A program made the translations under genes and the position numbers. The notes beneath the pieces were generated by a model. That model had not been told where the DNA came from and made no database searches. It saw only the letters and a list, made by a program, of their open reading frames with translations. A stretch of 7,823 bases of DNA from Halieaceae bacterium (lineage in GTDB: Bacteria; Pseudomonadota; Gammaproteobacteria; Pseudomonadales; Halieaceae), in the NCBI GenBank assembly GCA_002691565.1, contig NZIH01000017.1, positions 13,936-21,758 of the forward strand. Direction: 5' to 3'. Shown here piece after piece: positions 1 to 6,396 of the stretch. The stretch's first letter is position 1. Each line of letters opens with the position of its first letter.

Positions 1-1016
1 TCGAGGTCGATACCGACCGTGACGTCCGTGCTGTCGGTTAGCACCCGGTTGTGGGTTAAGGACATTTGTTCGTTCGAGCCCTTAAGCGCGAACTGAAAAA
101 TACCGTCGGTGAAGTAAGCGCGGTCGCTATCGCTTTCGCTGACATTTAACTGGGTTGAATAACCCTCGCCGCGGTGACCCAGAACGATGCCTTGTGTTTC
201 ATTTTTGTAGCCGTCGGAGCAGTCGTTACTGGATATGAAGCTAAAGTTCTCGTCGAAGCGTCCACAGCCATCATACTCTGCTGTCGCATCGACCTTACGC
301 GCACTCACGGTGGCGGACCAGCCGTCCAACTCCGGCGTTGTGTAGCTCAGCTGATAGCTGTCGTTGTCATAGCCATCCATATCCGCGAGTTGGGTGTCGC
401 TTCTTAAGGCGTTGTAACCATCCATACCGACCTGATTAACAACAGCCGTAAGTTCACCGAATGATGTGGCGCCCGAGTTTGCCACGACGGATTCTGTTTC
501 AAAACCATAGCCACCACGCTCAGCTGAAACCTTAATCGTTGGGCGATCGCTTCCTCGTCGACTCGTCAGCGCAATAACACCACCAGCATCAGCGCCCCAC
601 AATAGGCCCTGAGTGCCGCGGAGTATCTCAATGCGCTCTAGCGAGCCAGCCAGGATGTGTTCCATTCTCGGCGCTATTTGTGGTGAGGAGGGGTCGCTTA
701 CATCGATGCCGTCGATTAACACCTTCGTTCTAAAGGCATCTTGGCCGCGCACACGAATTCCGCTGACCGCCCCAATACCACCCGTTTGTGTTGTTGAGAT
801 TCCTACTTGTGATCGCAGCAACTGGGGTAACGTGGCTGACCCCAACGCAGAAATGAGCTCGCGATCCATCACATTTACAGAGACAGCAAGCGACTCGATC
901 GCTGTGTCGACGCGATCGGCAACGACAACGGTTTCTTCAATCTGGGCGGCTAGTGCGATGTGGGAGGTAACGGTGATTGATGCCGCAAGGGTAGATGATA
1001 GCTTGTGTCTGTTCAT
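1..1016 (-). CDS. btuB: TonB-dependent outer-membrane receptor, BtuB-like (N-terminal part; gene runs off the left edge)
   Basis: This is the first 338 residues of an outer-membrane active transporter, probably for vitamin B12. Residues 1-23 form a Sec signal peptide ending ALA-A. A TonB box follows (EETVVVAD, about 27-34), then a plug domain: LPQLLRSQVGI (63-73), GIRVRGQDAF (86-95), VLIDGIDV (99-106), LERIEILRGTQGLLWGADA (126-144). From about 160 the sequence looks like beta-barrel strands. Cys251 and Cys266 may form a loop disulfide. The start ATG has GGAG five bases upstream. Plug sequence alone would fit many TonB receptors; the corrinoid assignment rests mainly on the cobalamin riboswitch in its leader, a pairing well known for btuB. 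The rest of the barrel lies outside the window, so full length and intactness cannot be judged. Confidence 0.88.
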   Translation of the reverse strand, partial: MNRHKLSSTLAASITVTSHIALAAQIEETVVVADRVDTAIESLAVSVNVMDRELISALGSATLPQLLRSQVGISTTQTGGIGAVSGIRVRGQDAFRTKVLIDGIDVSDPSSPQIAPRMEHILAGSLERIEILRGTQGLLWGADAGGVIALTSRRGSDRPTIKVSAERGGYGFETESVVANSGATSFGELTAVVNQVGMDGYNALRSDTQLADMDGYDNDSYQLSYTTPELDGWSATVSARKVDATAEYDGCGRFDENFSFISSNDCSDGYKNETQGIVLGHRGEGYSTQLNVSESDSDRAYFTDGIFQFALKGSNEQMSLTHNRVLTDSTDVTVGIDL

Positions 1017-1019
1017 GTT

Positions 1020-1107
1020 GGCTCCATTTTTACAGGAGCAGTGAACGGGCAAAGAGGCCAACAGCGCAGAGAGCGCGGCGAGACTTCCCTGCTGGAGCCC
1101 ACCGCGC
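1020..1107 (-). promoter_or_regulatory. Probable riboswitch expression platform with competing SD-pairing arms
   Basis: Between the aptamer and the btuB start, the SD-containing segment TGGAGCC (1026-1020) has two mutually exclusive partners. A local hairpin pairs GCTCC (1039-1035) with GGAGC (1025-1021) around a 9-nt loop. A distal arm, GGCTCCA (1099-1093), can pair with all seven bases of TGGAGCC. A further stem, GCGCGG (1107-1102) with CCGCGC (1078-1073), encloses the distal arm. No U-tract follows a strong hairpin here, so control at translation initiation is more likely than termination. Which pairing is the ON state is not clear from sequence alone. Confidence 0.5.
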
Positions 1108-1109
1108 CA

Positions 1110-1235
1110 TTAGGTTGTTGTATAGGCAGGTATCGGGCTCAGATAGCGGGGCTATCTCTACCGTTGCGGGGGCAGCGCTGGCTCATCCAGACTTCCCTTT
1201 TAACCTACCCTAGTGAAACACCTGTAGGCACCTAA
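1110..1235 (-). promoter_or_regulatory. Cobalamin (adenosylcobalamin-type) riboswitch aptamer in the btuB leader
   Basis: Read on the minus strand, the leader holds the family's conserved blocks in order: GGTGCC at 1232-1227, AAAAGGGAAG at 1201-1192, the core CGCTGCCCCCGCAACGGTA at 1177-1159, a perfect GATAGC-CCC-GCTATC stem at 1156-1142, and the B12 box GAGCCCGATACCTGCCT at 1140-1124. A closing helix can form between TTAGGT (1235-1230) and ACCTAA (1115-1110). These elements match the established cobalamin riboswitch consensus closely. Bound cobalamin would be expected to switch off the downstream receptor gene. Confidence 0.95.
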
Positions 1236-1242
1236 GCCGCGC

Positions 1243-1271
1243 AAGTTACGCGCTTGATTGCGGCGAGTCAA
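1243..1271 (-). promoter_or_regulatory. Sigma-70 promoter for the riboswitch-btuB transcript
   Basis: On the minus strand, TTGACT (1271-1266) and TAACTT (1248-1243) are separated by exactly 17 bp. Transcription would begin near 1236, one base before the 5' arm of the aptamer's closing helix at 1235. That coincidence with the RNA start supports the call. The predicted leader is about 220 nt. Confidence 0.75.
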
Positions 1272-1281
1272 TCGTCTTTTG

Positions 1282-1290
1282 TGCTAGGGT
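1282..1290 (+). promoter_or_regulatory. Possible extended -10 element for the DUF501 gene
   Basis: TGCTAGGGT fits the TGnTAnnnT extended -10 pattern, and no good -35 precedes it. Transcription from it would start at about 1297, at the ATG, implying a leaderless mRNA. The same bases contain AGGG eight bases before the ATG, which would instead act as an SD on a longer transcript. The two readings conflict, so this is a weak call. Confidence 0.25.
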
Positions 1291-1297
1291 TGCGCGC

Positions 1298-1840
1298 ATG
1301 ATGGAAGTCGAAAAAAGTGACGAGCGTGTTGCTCGATGGCGGGAGTTTGTTGCGGAGCGATTGGGCCGAGAACCCAGAGGGTTTCGCGATGTAGCCGCCT
1401 TTAATAGCCAGGGTTTGCCAGCGGCAATCCGGGTGAGCTCACTTGTCGACGGCAAGCCCTTTCCAACCCTCTACTGGCTCATTGATGCAGAGCTATCGCT
1501 CAAGATTGATCGGTTAGAGGCGGCTGGATGGATAGCGCGAGTACAGTCTGAAGTCGCATCCAATGGGGGGTTTAGGCTGCGCATGCAACAGGACCACGCC
1601 GCTCATATTGCGCTTCGAGAAAGCTTCCTAACGCATGAGGAGCGTGACGCCCTAGCGTCGAAAGGCATGTTATCTGCGCTGTCCGAGCGAGGTATTGGTG
1701 GTATCAGTGAGCCCGATCGTATTCGCTGCTTTCACACCTGGTATGCCGCTCACCTGGTGGCACCTAATTGTGTGGGTGAAATCGTTGATCAGCTCTTGGC
1801 TGATGGTACACCAAGACTTCTGCTCAACGAATCAGCCTAG
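1298..1840 (+). CDS. DUF501 family protein
   Basis: This is a 180-residue cytoplasmic protein without signal peptide or membrane segment. It carries the recognisable DUF501 signature blocks: GREPRG (23-28), DGKPFPTLYWL (51-61), DRLEAAGW (71-78) and GGISEPDRIRCFHTWYAAHL (134-153), followed by a NPVG-like NCVG (157-160). The family's biochemical function is not established; in actinobacteria members often sit near enolase and ppx/gppA genes, which is not the context here. Conserved Cys144 and His146 in RIRCFH are possible functional residues. Start codons occur in tandem (1298 and 1301); the first is taken, with AGGG eight bases upstream. It is divergent from the btuB promoter and convergent with the VOC gene, 17 bp apart. 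Confidence 0.85.
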   Translation: MMEVEKSDERVARWREFVAERLGREPRGFRDVAAFNSQGLPAAIRVSSLVDGKPFPTLYWLIDAELSLKIDRLEAAGWIARVQSEVASNGGFRLRMQQDHAAHIALRESFLTHEERDALASKGMLSALSERGIGGISEPDRIRCFHTWYAAHLVAPNCVGEIVDQLLADGTPRLLLNESA

Positions 1841-1857
1841 CTAAGATACGTCTGCCT

Positions 1858-2229
1858 TTAGCCAAAATGGCAAAAGCAAAGCTTGTTCCCTTCGGCATCC
1901 CTCACATAGGCCCCGTAGAACACATCAGGGATACGTTGACCGGGTTCACCGTCACAGGTCGCACCCAGAGAAATGGCTTTCGCGTACAGCGCGTCGACAC
2001 CTTCCTTGCTGCCTCCATGAAACGCCACCATAACGCCATTGCCCGATGTGGGCGCCTGCTCGTCGTACGGTGTGCAGACCGCAAGGCACGCTTCGCTCAT
2101 GGAAGAGCCAAAGAAGACAATGCGGTCGGTTCCCATAATCTTCTTCCAACCCATGGTTTCGGTGAGTGCACCGTAAAATTCAACGGCTGACTCAAGGTCT
2201 GATGCGCCTAGCGTGGTATATGCCAACAT
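1858..2229 (-). CDS. VOC (glyoxalase/bleomycin-resistance fold) family protein
   Basis: This 123-residue protein has one VOC unit made of two beta-alpha-beta-beta-beta modules. The first contains DLESAVEFYGAL (11-22). The second contains VMVAFHGGSKEGVDALYAKA (66-85), then FYGAYVRDAEGNKLCFCHFG (104-123). The last motif resembles the DPDGN-x-hydrophobic end of small glyoxalase-like proteins, but the usual metal-binding Glu after GN is not present (GNKLCF). His71 is the best preserved potential ligand, so a metal-dependent lyase or dioxygenase role is not assured. The start ATG has AAGGA eight bases upstream. Family membership is clear from the fold motifs; substrate is unknown, with small-molecule binding or detoxification as the usual roles. 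Confidence 0.85.
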   Translation of the reverse strand: MLAYTTLGASDLESAVEFYGALTETMGWKKIMGTDRIVFFGSSMSEACLAVCTPYDEQAPTSGNGVMVAFHGGSKEGVDALYAKAISLGATCDGEPGQRIPDVFYGAYVRDAEGNKLCFCHFG

Positions 2230-2301
2230 CGAGGGGTTCCTTATACGTTATTGAGATTTAAGACGGTTGTTAGAGGAGCGATGATAGTGGTTACTCGGGC
2301 G

Positions 2302-2311
2302 GTTCGCGAAC
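2302..2311. other. Perfect 10-bp palindrome in the VOC/permease divergent spacer
   Basis: GTTCGCGAAC is its own reverse complement and lies in the 2230-2376 spacer between two divergently transcribed genes. It could be an operator half-way between them, or chance. No convincing sigma-70 promoter was found in this spacer on either strand. Confidence 0.25.
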
Positions 2312-2376
2312 GCTATCTGCCAATTGTCCAGCTTGAGGAATAAACGGTATTCTCCATGTATGGGATGGGGGCTCTG

Positions 2377-4095
2377 ATGGATACGTTTTACGCAGGTGCA
2401 ATTTTAACGGCGCTGTTAGTTGGGCTTGTGTTTTCGCGTCTGAGTGCCACGGTCCTATTCCTGATGGCAGCCATCGGCTGTCTGATTGCCGGTTTAATCG
2501 AGCCTGATGCGTTTTGGGCGAAGGCGACGAATGAGGGCCTGGTGACGCTAATGTTACTGATGCTATGCGCCGTCGCCCTCGAGCGTTTGCCCTGGTTGGG
2601 ATTGCTGTCTCGGCGTATCGACTCGCCTAATCGCTATCTCGCTGTGGCGAGAATAACGGCTGTCGCCGCATCTACCTCGGCGTTTCTCAACAACACCGCG
2701 ATTGTTGCCGCGCTGGCGCAGGTGCTGAGACGCAGTCGCTACCATTTACCATCGCAGCTCTTATTGCCCCTGTCGTACGCCGCTATTCTCGGTGGGACTC
2801 TGACCTTAATTGGCACGTCAACTAACCTCATTGTCAGTAGCTTTTTGGCTGATCGAAGAGGTAATGGCTTGGCATTCTTCGACTTTCTATGGGTCGCAGG
2901 TCCCGTGGTACTTGTTGTTGGACTGTTGTTGGTGGTTCTCTCGTCCCGCCTCCCCAAGCGGGTGGTCGCAGAAGAAGAGCAAGGCGAATATGTTTTGGAG
3001 GCGGTCGTTGAGCGCGAAGGGGGTCTTGTAGGTAGGACGGTTCGTGACGCCGGACTTCGCGAGCTCGAGACGCTGTACCTCAGTGAGATTATCCGCGGTA
3101 GCCAAGTGATTACGGCCGTCGCACCCGGAGAGGTGTTGCAAGGTGGTGACAGACTTAACTTTGTTGGCGATATCAAGGATGCGTCACGGCTGACCCAGAT
3201 TAGCGGGCTTACCACGTTTGCAAGTGAGGAGGGGCTGATGCAGCCCTCGTTGACAGAGGTGATTGTAGCGCCCGGCTCAATTTTGAACGGAAGAACACCC
3301 AAAGAGCTAGGCTTCAGAGCCCGATTTGATGCCGCTATCGTGGGTTTGCAGCGAGACGGCGAGACCGTGAGTGGAAAGCTGGGGCGAACAGCCTTACGAC
3401 CAGGCGACCTATTGGTGCTTGCGACGGGTGAGGATTTCGCCCAACGGAAAAACCTGGGTAGAAATTTCTACCTTCTCTCCGATGACTTGGACGTCCGACT
3501 TCTTGACTCGAAGCAAGGCTTCCTTGTGACCCTCGCGTTGGGCGCGGTGATTGCGATGGCGGCTACCGGTAGCCTCAGTCTCTCGGTGGGTTTGCTCGGC
3601 TTGCTTATGGGACTCTGGCTGAGTGGCCTTGTGAGTGTTGATGATTTACGTCGGCGTTTTCCCTTCGATATCTGGATTTTGGTTGCGTCGGCGTTGGTGC
3701 TTGCCCAGTCACTGGTTGGCTCCGAGCTCATCAGCACGTTCATGTCCCTTGTGTTGCCTGTGATGATGGATCAGACGCCACTGATTGGCCTTGTTGTCGT
3801 TTTTTTACTGACCTTAATGCTGACCGAACTGGTTACTAATAATGCCGCTGCAGCCCTGATGTTTCCGATTGGCTATGGTCTAGCGGAGAGTCTGGGTGTC
3901 GATGTGATGCCATTTGTGCTGGCGGTTGCCTTCGCGGCGAGCGGTTCCTTCTTGACGCCCTATGGCTACGCCACAAACTTGATCGTTCAGAATATTGGTG
4001 GCTATACGCGTGGTGATTATCTACGTTTTGGCCTACCAATCTCAGTCGCTTATTCAGTCGGTATTCTGACCATGCTGTGCGTCACTTATTTCTAA
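2377..4095 (+). CDS. SLC13-family permease with two RCK_C (TrkA_C) domains
   Basis: This is an inner-membrane anion or citrate-type transporter of about 572 residues. An N-terminal membrane half holds the re-entrant signature SAFLNNTAIVAAL (101-113) and LIGTSTNLIV (144-153). A cytoplasmic insert of two RCK_C domains follows (about 204-278 and 292-365), each with the GxxLxGRTxxEL-like start and a GDxLxxxG-type end. A second membrane half repeats the signature as LTELVTNNAAAALMFP (482-497) and TPYGYATNLIV (527-537). This layout is typical of SLC13 permeases often annotated for sulfate or other divalent anions; the substrate cannot be read here. RCK_C domains usually bind small ligands and gate transport. 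The start at 2377 is chosen because GGGGG lies five bases upstream; ATGs at 2356 and 2365 have no good SD but would add 7 or 4 residues. The stop is 10 bp from the convergent gene. Confidence 0.88.
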   Translation: MDTFYAGAILTALLVGLVFSRLSATVLFLMAAIGCLIAGLIEPDAFWAKATNEGLVTLMLLMLCAVALERLPWLGLLSRRIDSPNRYLAVARITAVAASTSAFLNNTAIVAALAQVLRRSRYHLPSQLLLPLSYAAILGGTLTLIGTSTNLIVSSFLADRRGNGLAFFDFLWVAGPVVLVVGLLLVVLSSRLPKRVVAEEEQGEYVLEAVVEREGGLVGRTVRDAGLRELETLYLSEIIRGSQVITAVAPGEVLQGGDRLNFVGDIKDASRLTQISGLTTFASEEGLMQPSLTEVIVAPGSILNGRTPKELGFRARFDAAIVGLQRDGETVSGKLGRTALRPGDLLVLATGEDFAQRKNLGRNFYLLSDDLDVRLLDSKQGFLVTLALGAVIAMAATGSLSLSVGLLGLLMGLWLSGLVSVDDLRRRFPFDIWILVASALVLAQSLVGSELISTFMSLVLPVMMDQTPLIGLVVVFLLTLMLTELVTNNAAAALMFPIGYGLAESLGVDVMPFVLAVAFAASGSFLTPYGYATNLIVQNIGGYTRGDYLRFGLPISVAYSVGILTMLCVTYF

Positions 4096-4105
4096 CCCGC
4101 GCTCG

Positions 4106-4927
4106 TCACTCTGAATTAGGGCCTATTAACAAACGCCTGACCCGATCTCTTCGTTTGCGCGCAATGCGCTGCTGTTCAAGTCGAATTTCAGCGAGGTCAT
4201 CGGCCAAGCTCAAGCGGGCATCAATTTCAGGAGTTGCCGATAGGAGTTTGAGTAACGGCAGACGTGTATGGGCCTGACGCCAGAGACGGATATTTGATTC
4301 GATATCGCCCAACAAGCTTACCTGTGAATGACGACGGTCATCTGGAGCTGCGGAAAACGACAGAATCGTTTTTAGCTCACCGGTGGCACCCTCCAACTTG
4401 AGCAAATCCTGGTCGTTATCGTGTTTAAGTATCCTGTTTCGTAGTTTTAGGAATCGGTGCTCAGCGCGATCGGTCATGGCAACAGTGACCGCTTCTGTAG
4501 GGTCTAGTGGTTGCATTGACTCGAGGTAACCAAACCACCAGCGCCTGATGCGAACCCACTCAGGCTTCGCCATGAGCTTATGGCATTTGTTAACCGGCTT
4601 CGCCGATAGTCTCGCTACTGCGCTCGCCATTTTTTTTTGTCGTGACTCAGCAAGCGAGTCTCGTAAAAGGTCAATCGTAATCAGCCAAGCGGCACCCTCA
4701 CCGACTTTCTGCTGCAGCTTCACCCAGCGCTTGCGCTGCTTCATTGCCTCCGCATCGTCCAGCGTCGCTAGCACGTAGCCAATATCGCTGACCGCGTAAT
4801 TGAGCTTCCATAGAGGAGACCCAGTGAGACTCTCGTTCAGCCACGTTTTACGCGACTGCTCGAGCGCATCGCTGAGCTCTCTGAGCGCAGCTTGCTGCGA
4901 TTTTACTGGCTGATCATCCTCTGACAT
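4106..4927 (-). CDS. Uncharacterised helical protein, possibly CHAD-like
   Basis: The 273-residue product is rich in charged helices, with no signal peptide or membrane segment. I do not recognise it with confidence. The C-terminal part (EHRFLKLRNRILKH at 156-169, SLLGDIESNIRLWRQ at 204-218, and a basic end RIARKRRDRVRRLL at 254-267) vaguely resembles the HxLR...K and LGxxND segments of CHAD domains, which bind polyphosphate, but key CHAD histidines are not clearly repeated. The open frame extends upstream to 5248, but that extension overlaps the divergent desaturase. The ATG at 4927 is preferred, although no clear SD precedes it. A run of nine A on the coding strand (4638-4630) encodes QKKM at 97-100. 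Confidence 0.7.
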   Translation of the reverse strand: MSEDDQPVKSQQAALRELSDALEQSRKTWLNESLTGSPLWKLNYAVSDIGYVLATLDDAEAMKQRKRWVKLQQKVGEGAAWLITIDLLRDSLAESRQKKMASAVARLSAKPVNKCHKLMAKPEWVRIRRWWFGYLESMQPLDPTEAVTVAMTDRAEHRFLKLRNRILKHDNDQDLLKLEGATGELKTILSFSAAPDDRRHSQVSLLGDIESNIRLWRQAHTRLPLLKLLSATPEIDARLSLADDLAEIRLEQQRIARKRRDRVRRLLIGPNSE

Positions 4928-5029
4928 TGTTGATTTTGCTGCGACTGGATAGCCTAAGAGTACAAGCGAGTTATGGTAGCATTTCGAGGCGAGGTAACCA
5001 GTAGTTATCTTGAGTAACGAGGAATAGTC

Positions 5030-5935
5030 ATGAGAGCCAACGAGGTGCTGACACCCCAAGAGCGTGACCGGCTGCTGCAACGTAGCGATTTTAAAGCGTG
5101 GTCGATGGTGTTGATGACATGGGCGCTCACTTTTGGGATTCTCTGGTTGGTGGGAACCTATCCAAGTATTCTCACCCTTGTGCTCGCCTGGGTGGTGCTT
5201 CCTGGCCGTCAGCTGAGTCTCGCTGTTCTGATGCACGAAGCGGGGCACGGCAGTCTCTTCAAGACTCGTGCTTTAAACCATTGGGTGGGTCAATGGCTGT
5301 GCGCGTTGCCTACGCTTGGCGATCTACACGCATACGCGCGGGGCCACACAGCACACCACAAATTCGCTGGCAGTCATGAAGATCCGGATTTACCCAACTA
5401 TCAGGCCTATCCGATATCTCGCGAGAGCCTTTACCGAAAATGGCGCAGAGATTTACTCGGTACGACAGGACTTAAGCTGTTGCGGGCGCTGGCGAGTGGG
5501 ACGTCGAGTCAAATGACTCGTGAGACCCATGGCTCTCGCCATTTGGTAGCCAAACAAATAGTGGTTCACCTGGTATTGATAGCCACGCTGTCTGCCATGG
5601 GAATCGGCTGGACATGGTTTGTCTGGATGTTCACGTTTCTAACGTCCTATATGTGGGTGGTTCGCTTGCGACAAGTAGGGGAGCACGCTGTCGTAACCAA
5701 TTTGTATGATCCGGATGTGCGATTGAACACGCGGACGGTCGAAGCACCGTTTTGGCAGCGATACCTACTGGCGCCGAATAACGTCAATTACCACATGGAA
5801 CATCACTTCATGGCAGGCGTTCCCTGTTACAACTTGCCCAAACTACGGGCCTTACTTAAACAGAAAGGCTTTCTCGATGACGTGCCGGTGGTCAGTGGCT
5901 ACGGACAGGTGTTGAAGATGGCAGTTGCCCAATAG
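5030..5935 (+). CDS. Membrane fatty acid desaturase family protein
   Basis: This 301-residue integral membrane di-iron enzyme has the three histidine boxes of the family: HEAGH (69-73), HTAHH (106-110) and HMEHH (255-259), with an extra conserved-looking His219 in VGEHA. Membrane segments are predicted at about 27-43, 46-66, 177-193 and 195-213. The third box in NYHMEHHFMAGVPCYNLPKL is typical of pfam00487 acyl-lipid or sphingolipid-like desaturases and of RtxC-like enzymes. Such enzymes use O2 and reduced electron carriers to insert a cis double bond in an acyl chain; the exact substrate and position cannot be told. Length and all metal ligands look intact. The ATG has GAGG seven bases upstream. 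It stands alone, divergent from the 4106-4927 gene; no partner ferredoxin or reductase gene is nearby. Confidence 0.92.
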   Translation: MRANEVLTPQERDRLLQRSDFKAWSMVLMTWALTFGILWLVGTYPSILTLVLAWVVLPGRQLSLAVLMHEAGHGSLFKTRALNHWVGQWLCALPTLGDLHAYARGHTAHHKFAGSHEDPDLPNYQAYPISRESLYRKWRRDLLGTTGLKLLRALASGTSSQMTRETHGSRHLVAKQIVVHLVLIATLSAMGIGWTWFVWMFTFLTSYMWVVRLRQVGEHAVVTNLYDPDVRLNTRTVEAPFWQRYLLAPNNVNYHMEHHFMAGVPCYNLPKLRALLKQKGFLDDVPVVSGYGQVLKMAVAQ

Positions 5936-5950
5936 AGGCTTCACTAACAT

Positions 5951-5971
5951 GGTCATGGGCTCCAAATGACC
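5951..5971 (+). terminator. Weak hairpin after the desaturase gene, possible terminator
   Basis: GGTCAT (5951-5956) pairs with ATGACC (5966-5971) around a 9-nt loop. The sequence after it is only moderately T-rich (TTATCTC, then a T5 at 5983-5987), so intrinsic termination would be inefficient. It may still separate the desaturase from the downstream cassette. Confidence 0.3.
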
Positions 5972-6020
5972 TTATCTCACGCTTTTTGATGTTCTAGATC
6001 GAACAAGATTCTGTGACGCT

Positions 6021-6066
6021 ATTGAGATCCCGGAAGGGATTTTCTCAATCAGACCAAGGAGGGTCT
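6021..6066 (+). promoter_or_regulatory. Tandem leader hairpins with GGA loops over the SD; candidate CsrA/RsmA site
   Basis: The first hairpin has ATTGAGA (6021-6027) and TCCC (6028-6031) closing a GGAA tetraloop (6032-6035), then GGGA (6036-6039), a TTT bulge and TCTCAAT (6043-6049). One base later, AGACC (6051-6055) pairs perfectly with GGTCT (6062-6066), leaving the hexaloop AAGGAG (6056-6061), which is the SD of the next gene. ANGGAN in a hexaloop over the SD, with a second looped GGA about 26 nt upstream, is the known arrangement for CsrA/RsmA translational repression. The hairpins are seen directly; the protein partner is inferred. Confidence 0.5.
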
Positions 6067-6068
6067 AC

Positions 6069-6326
6069 ATGCGTCACTTCAGTCAATCATTTGTCGCCAT
6101 TCTGGCAGCACTCATGGCATTTCCTGCGGCAGCTAGCCCCCCGGATGCCCTCATCAACAACACACTTTCACTGCCCGCTGAGCTCAATAAGACCATCATT
6201 ATCGACGAAGATATTGCCGAGATTAGAGGGCAGCTCTGGCCATTTATTCTCGGTGTGGTCGCCGTTGATCTTGCGCTTCAAACTTATTACTACGGGGTGT
6301 ACATACCGCAAACGCGAGGTCGCTAA
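6069..6326 (+). CDS. Small secreted precursor peptide with internal double-glycine-like site (candidate C39 substrate)
   Basis: The product is 85 residues and I recognise no family. Residues 1-22 form a Sec signal peptide (FVAILAALMAFPAAA, cleavage likely A22-S23). A polar stretch (23-43) is followed by IIIDEDIAEIRGQ (43-55) and then a hydrophobic tail, LWPFILGVVAVDLALQTYYY (56-75) plus GVYIPQTRGR. Counting back from Q55, Gly is at -2, Ile at -4, Ile at -7, Asp at -8 and Ile at -12, matching the double-glycine leader pattern except for Q instead of G/A/S at -1. Cleavage there would free a 30-residue tail. It is the first gene of a cassette ending in a C39 peptidase. Its SD, AAGGAGG, is very strong, suggesting high expression when unrepressed. 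Alternatively it is simply a one-span inner-membrane protein with a cytoplasmic RGR end. Confidence 0.8.
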   Translation: MRHFSQSFVAILAALMAFPAAASPPDALINNTLSLPAELNKTIIIDEDIAEIRGQLWPFILGVVAVDLALQTYYYGVYIPQTRGR

Positions 6327-6371
6327 CCCTACGGTAACGCCATTTAGATCCTAGCGGCAGAAAAACACACT

Positions 6372-6396
6372 GCCGCCCCCAAGGGGCGGCTTTATT
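6372..6396 (+). terminator. Intercistronic intrinsic terminator or attenuator
   Basis: GCCGCCCC (6372-6379) and GGGGCGGC (6383-6390) form an eight-pair all-GC stem with a CAA loop, followed by TTTATT. It lies 45 bp after the precursor stop and just before the SD (GGAG, 6397-6400) of the next gene, so it probably ends most transcripts after the precursor while allowing partial read-through. The interrupted T-tract fits incomplete termination. The stem may also stabilise the 3' end of the short mRNA. Confidence 0.8.

Noticed and set aside
613..1044. 143-codon open frame on the plus strand
   Set aside because: It lies antisense to the btuB-like gene, whose product has an unmistakable TonB plug; no family features in the plus-strand translation.
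1798..1837. Inverted repeat GGCTGAT / ATCAGCC at the end of the DUF501 gene as a terminator
   Set aside because: The loop is 26 nt, the stem is inside the coding region, and no T-tract follows.
2739..3302. 187-codon minus-strand open frame
   Set aside because: It is antisense to the SLC13/RCK gene, whose domain structure is clear.
4928..5029. Divergent promoters between the unknown gene and the desaturase
   Set aside because: Several -10-like hexamers (such as TATGGT at 4972-4977) exist, but none has an acceptable -35 at 16-18 bp, so no promoter is called.
4928..5248. Upstream extension of the 4106-4927 open frame
   Set aside because: It would overlap the desaturase start by more than 200 bp and has low-complexity, non-conserved-looking sequence; the ATG at 4927 is a better start.
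6013..6354. 113-codon plus-strand frame overlapping the precursor gene
   Set aside because: It starts inside the leader hairpins without an SD and lacks features, while the overlapping 85-aa frame has a strong SD and signal peptide.
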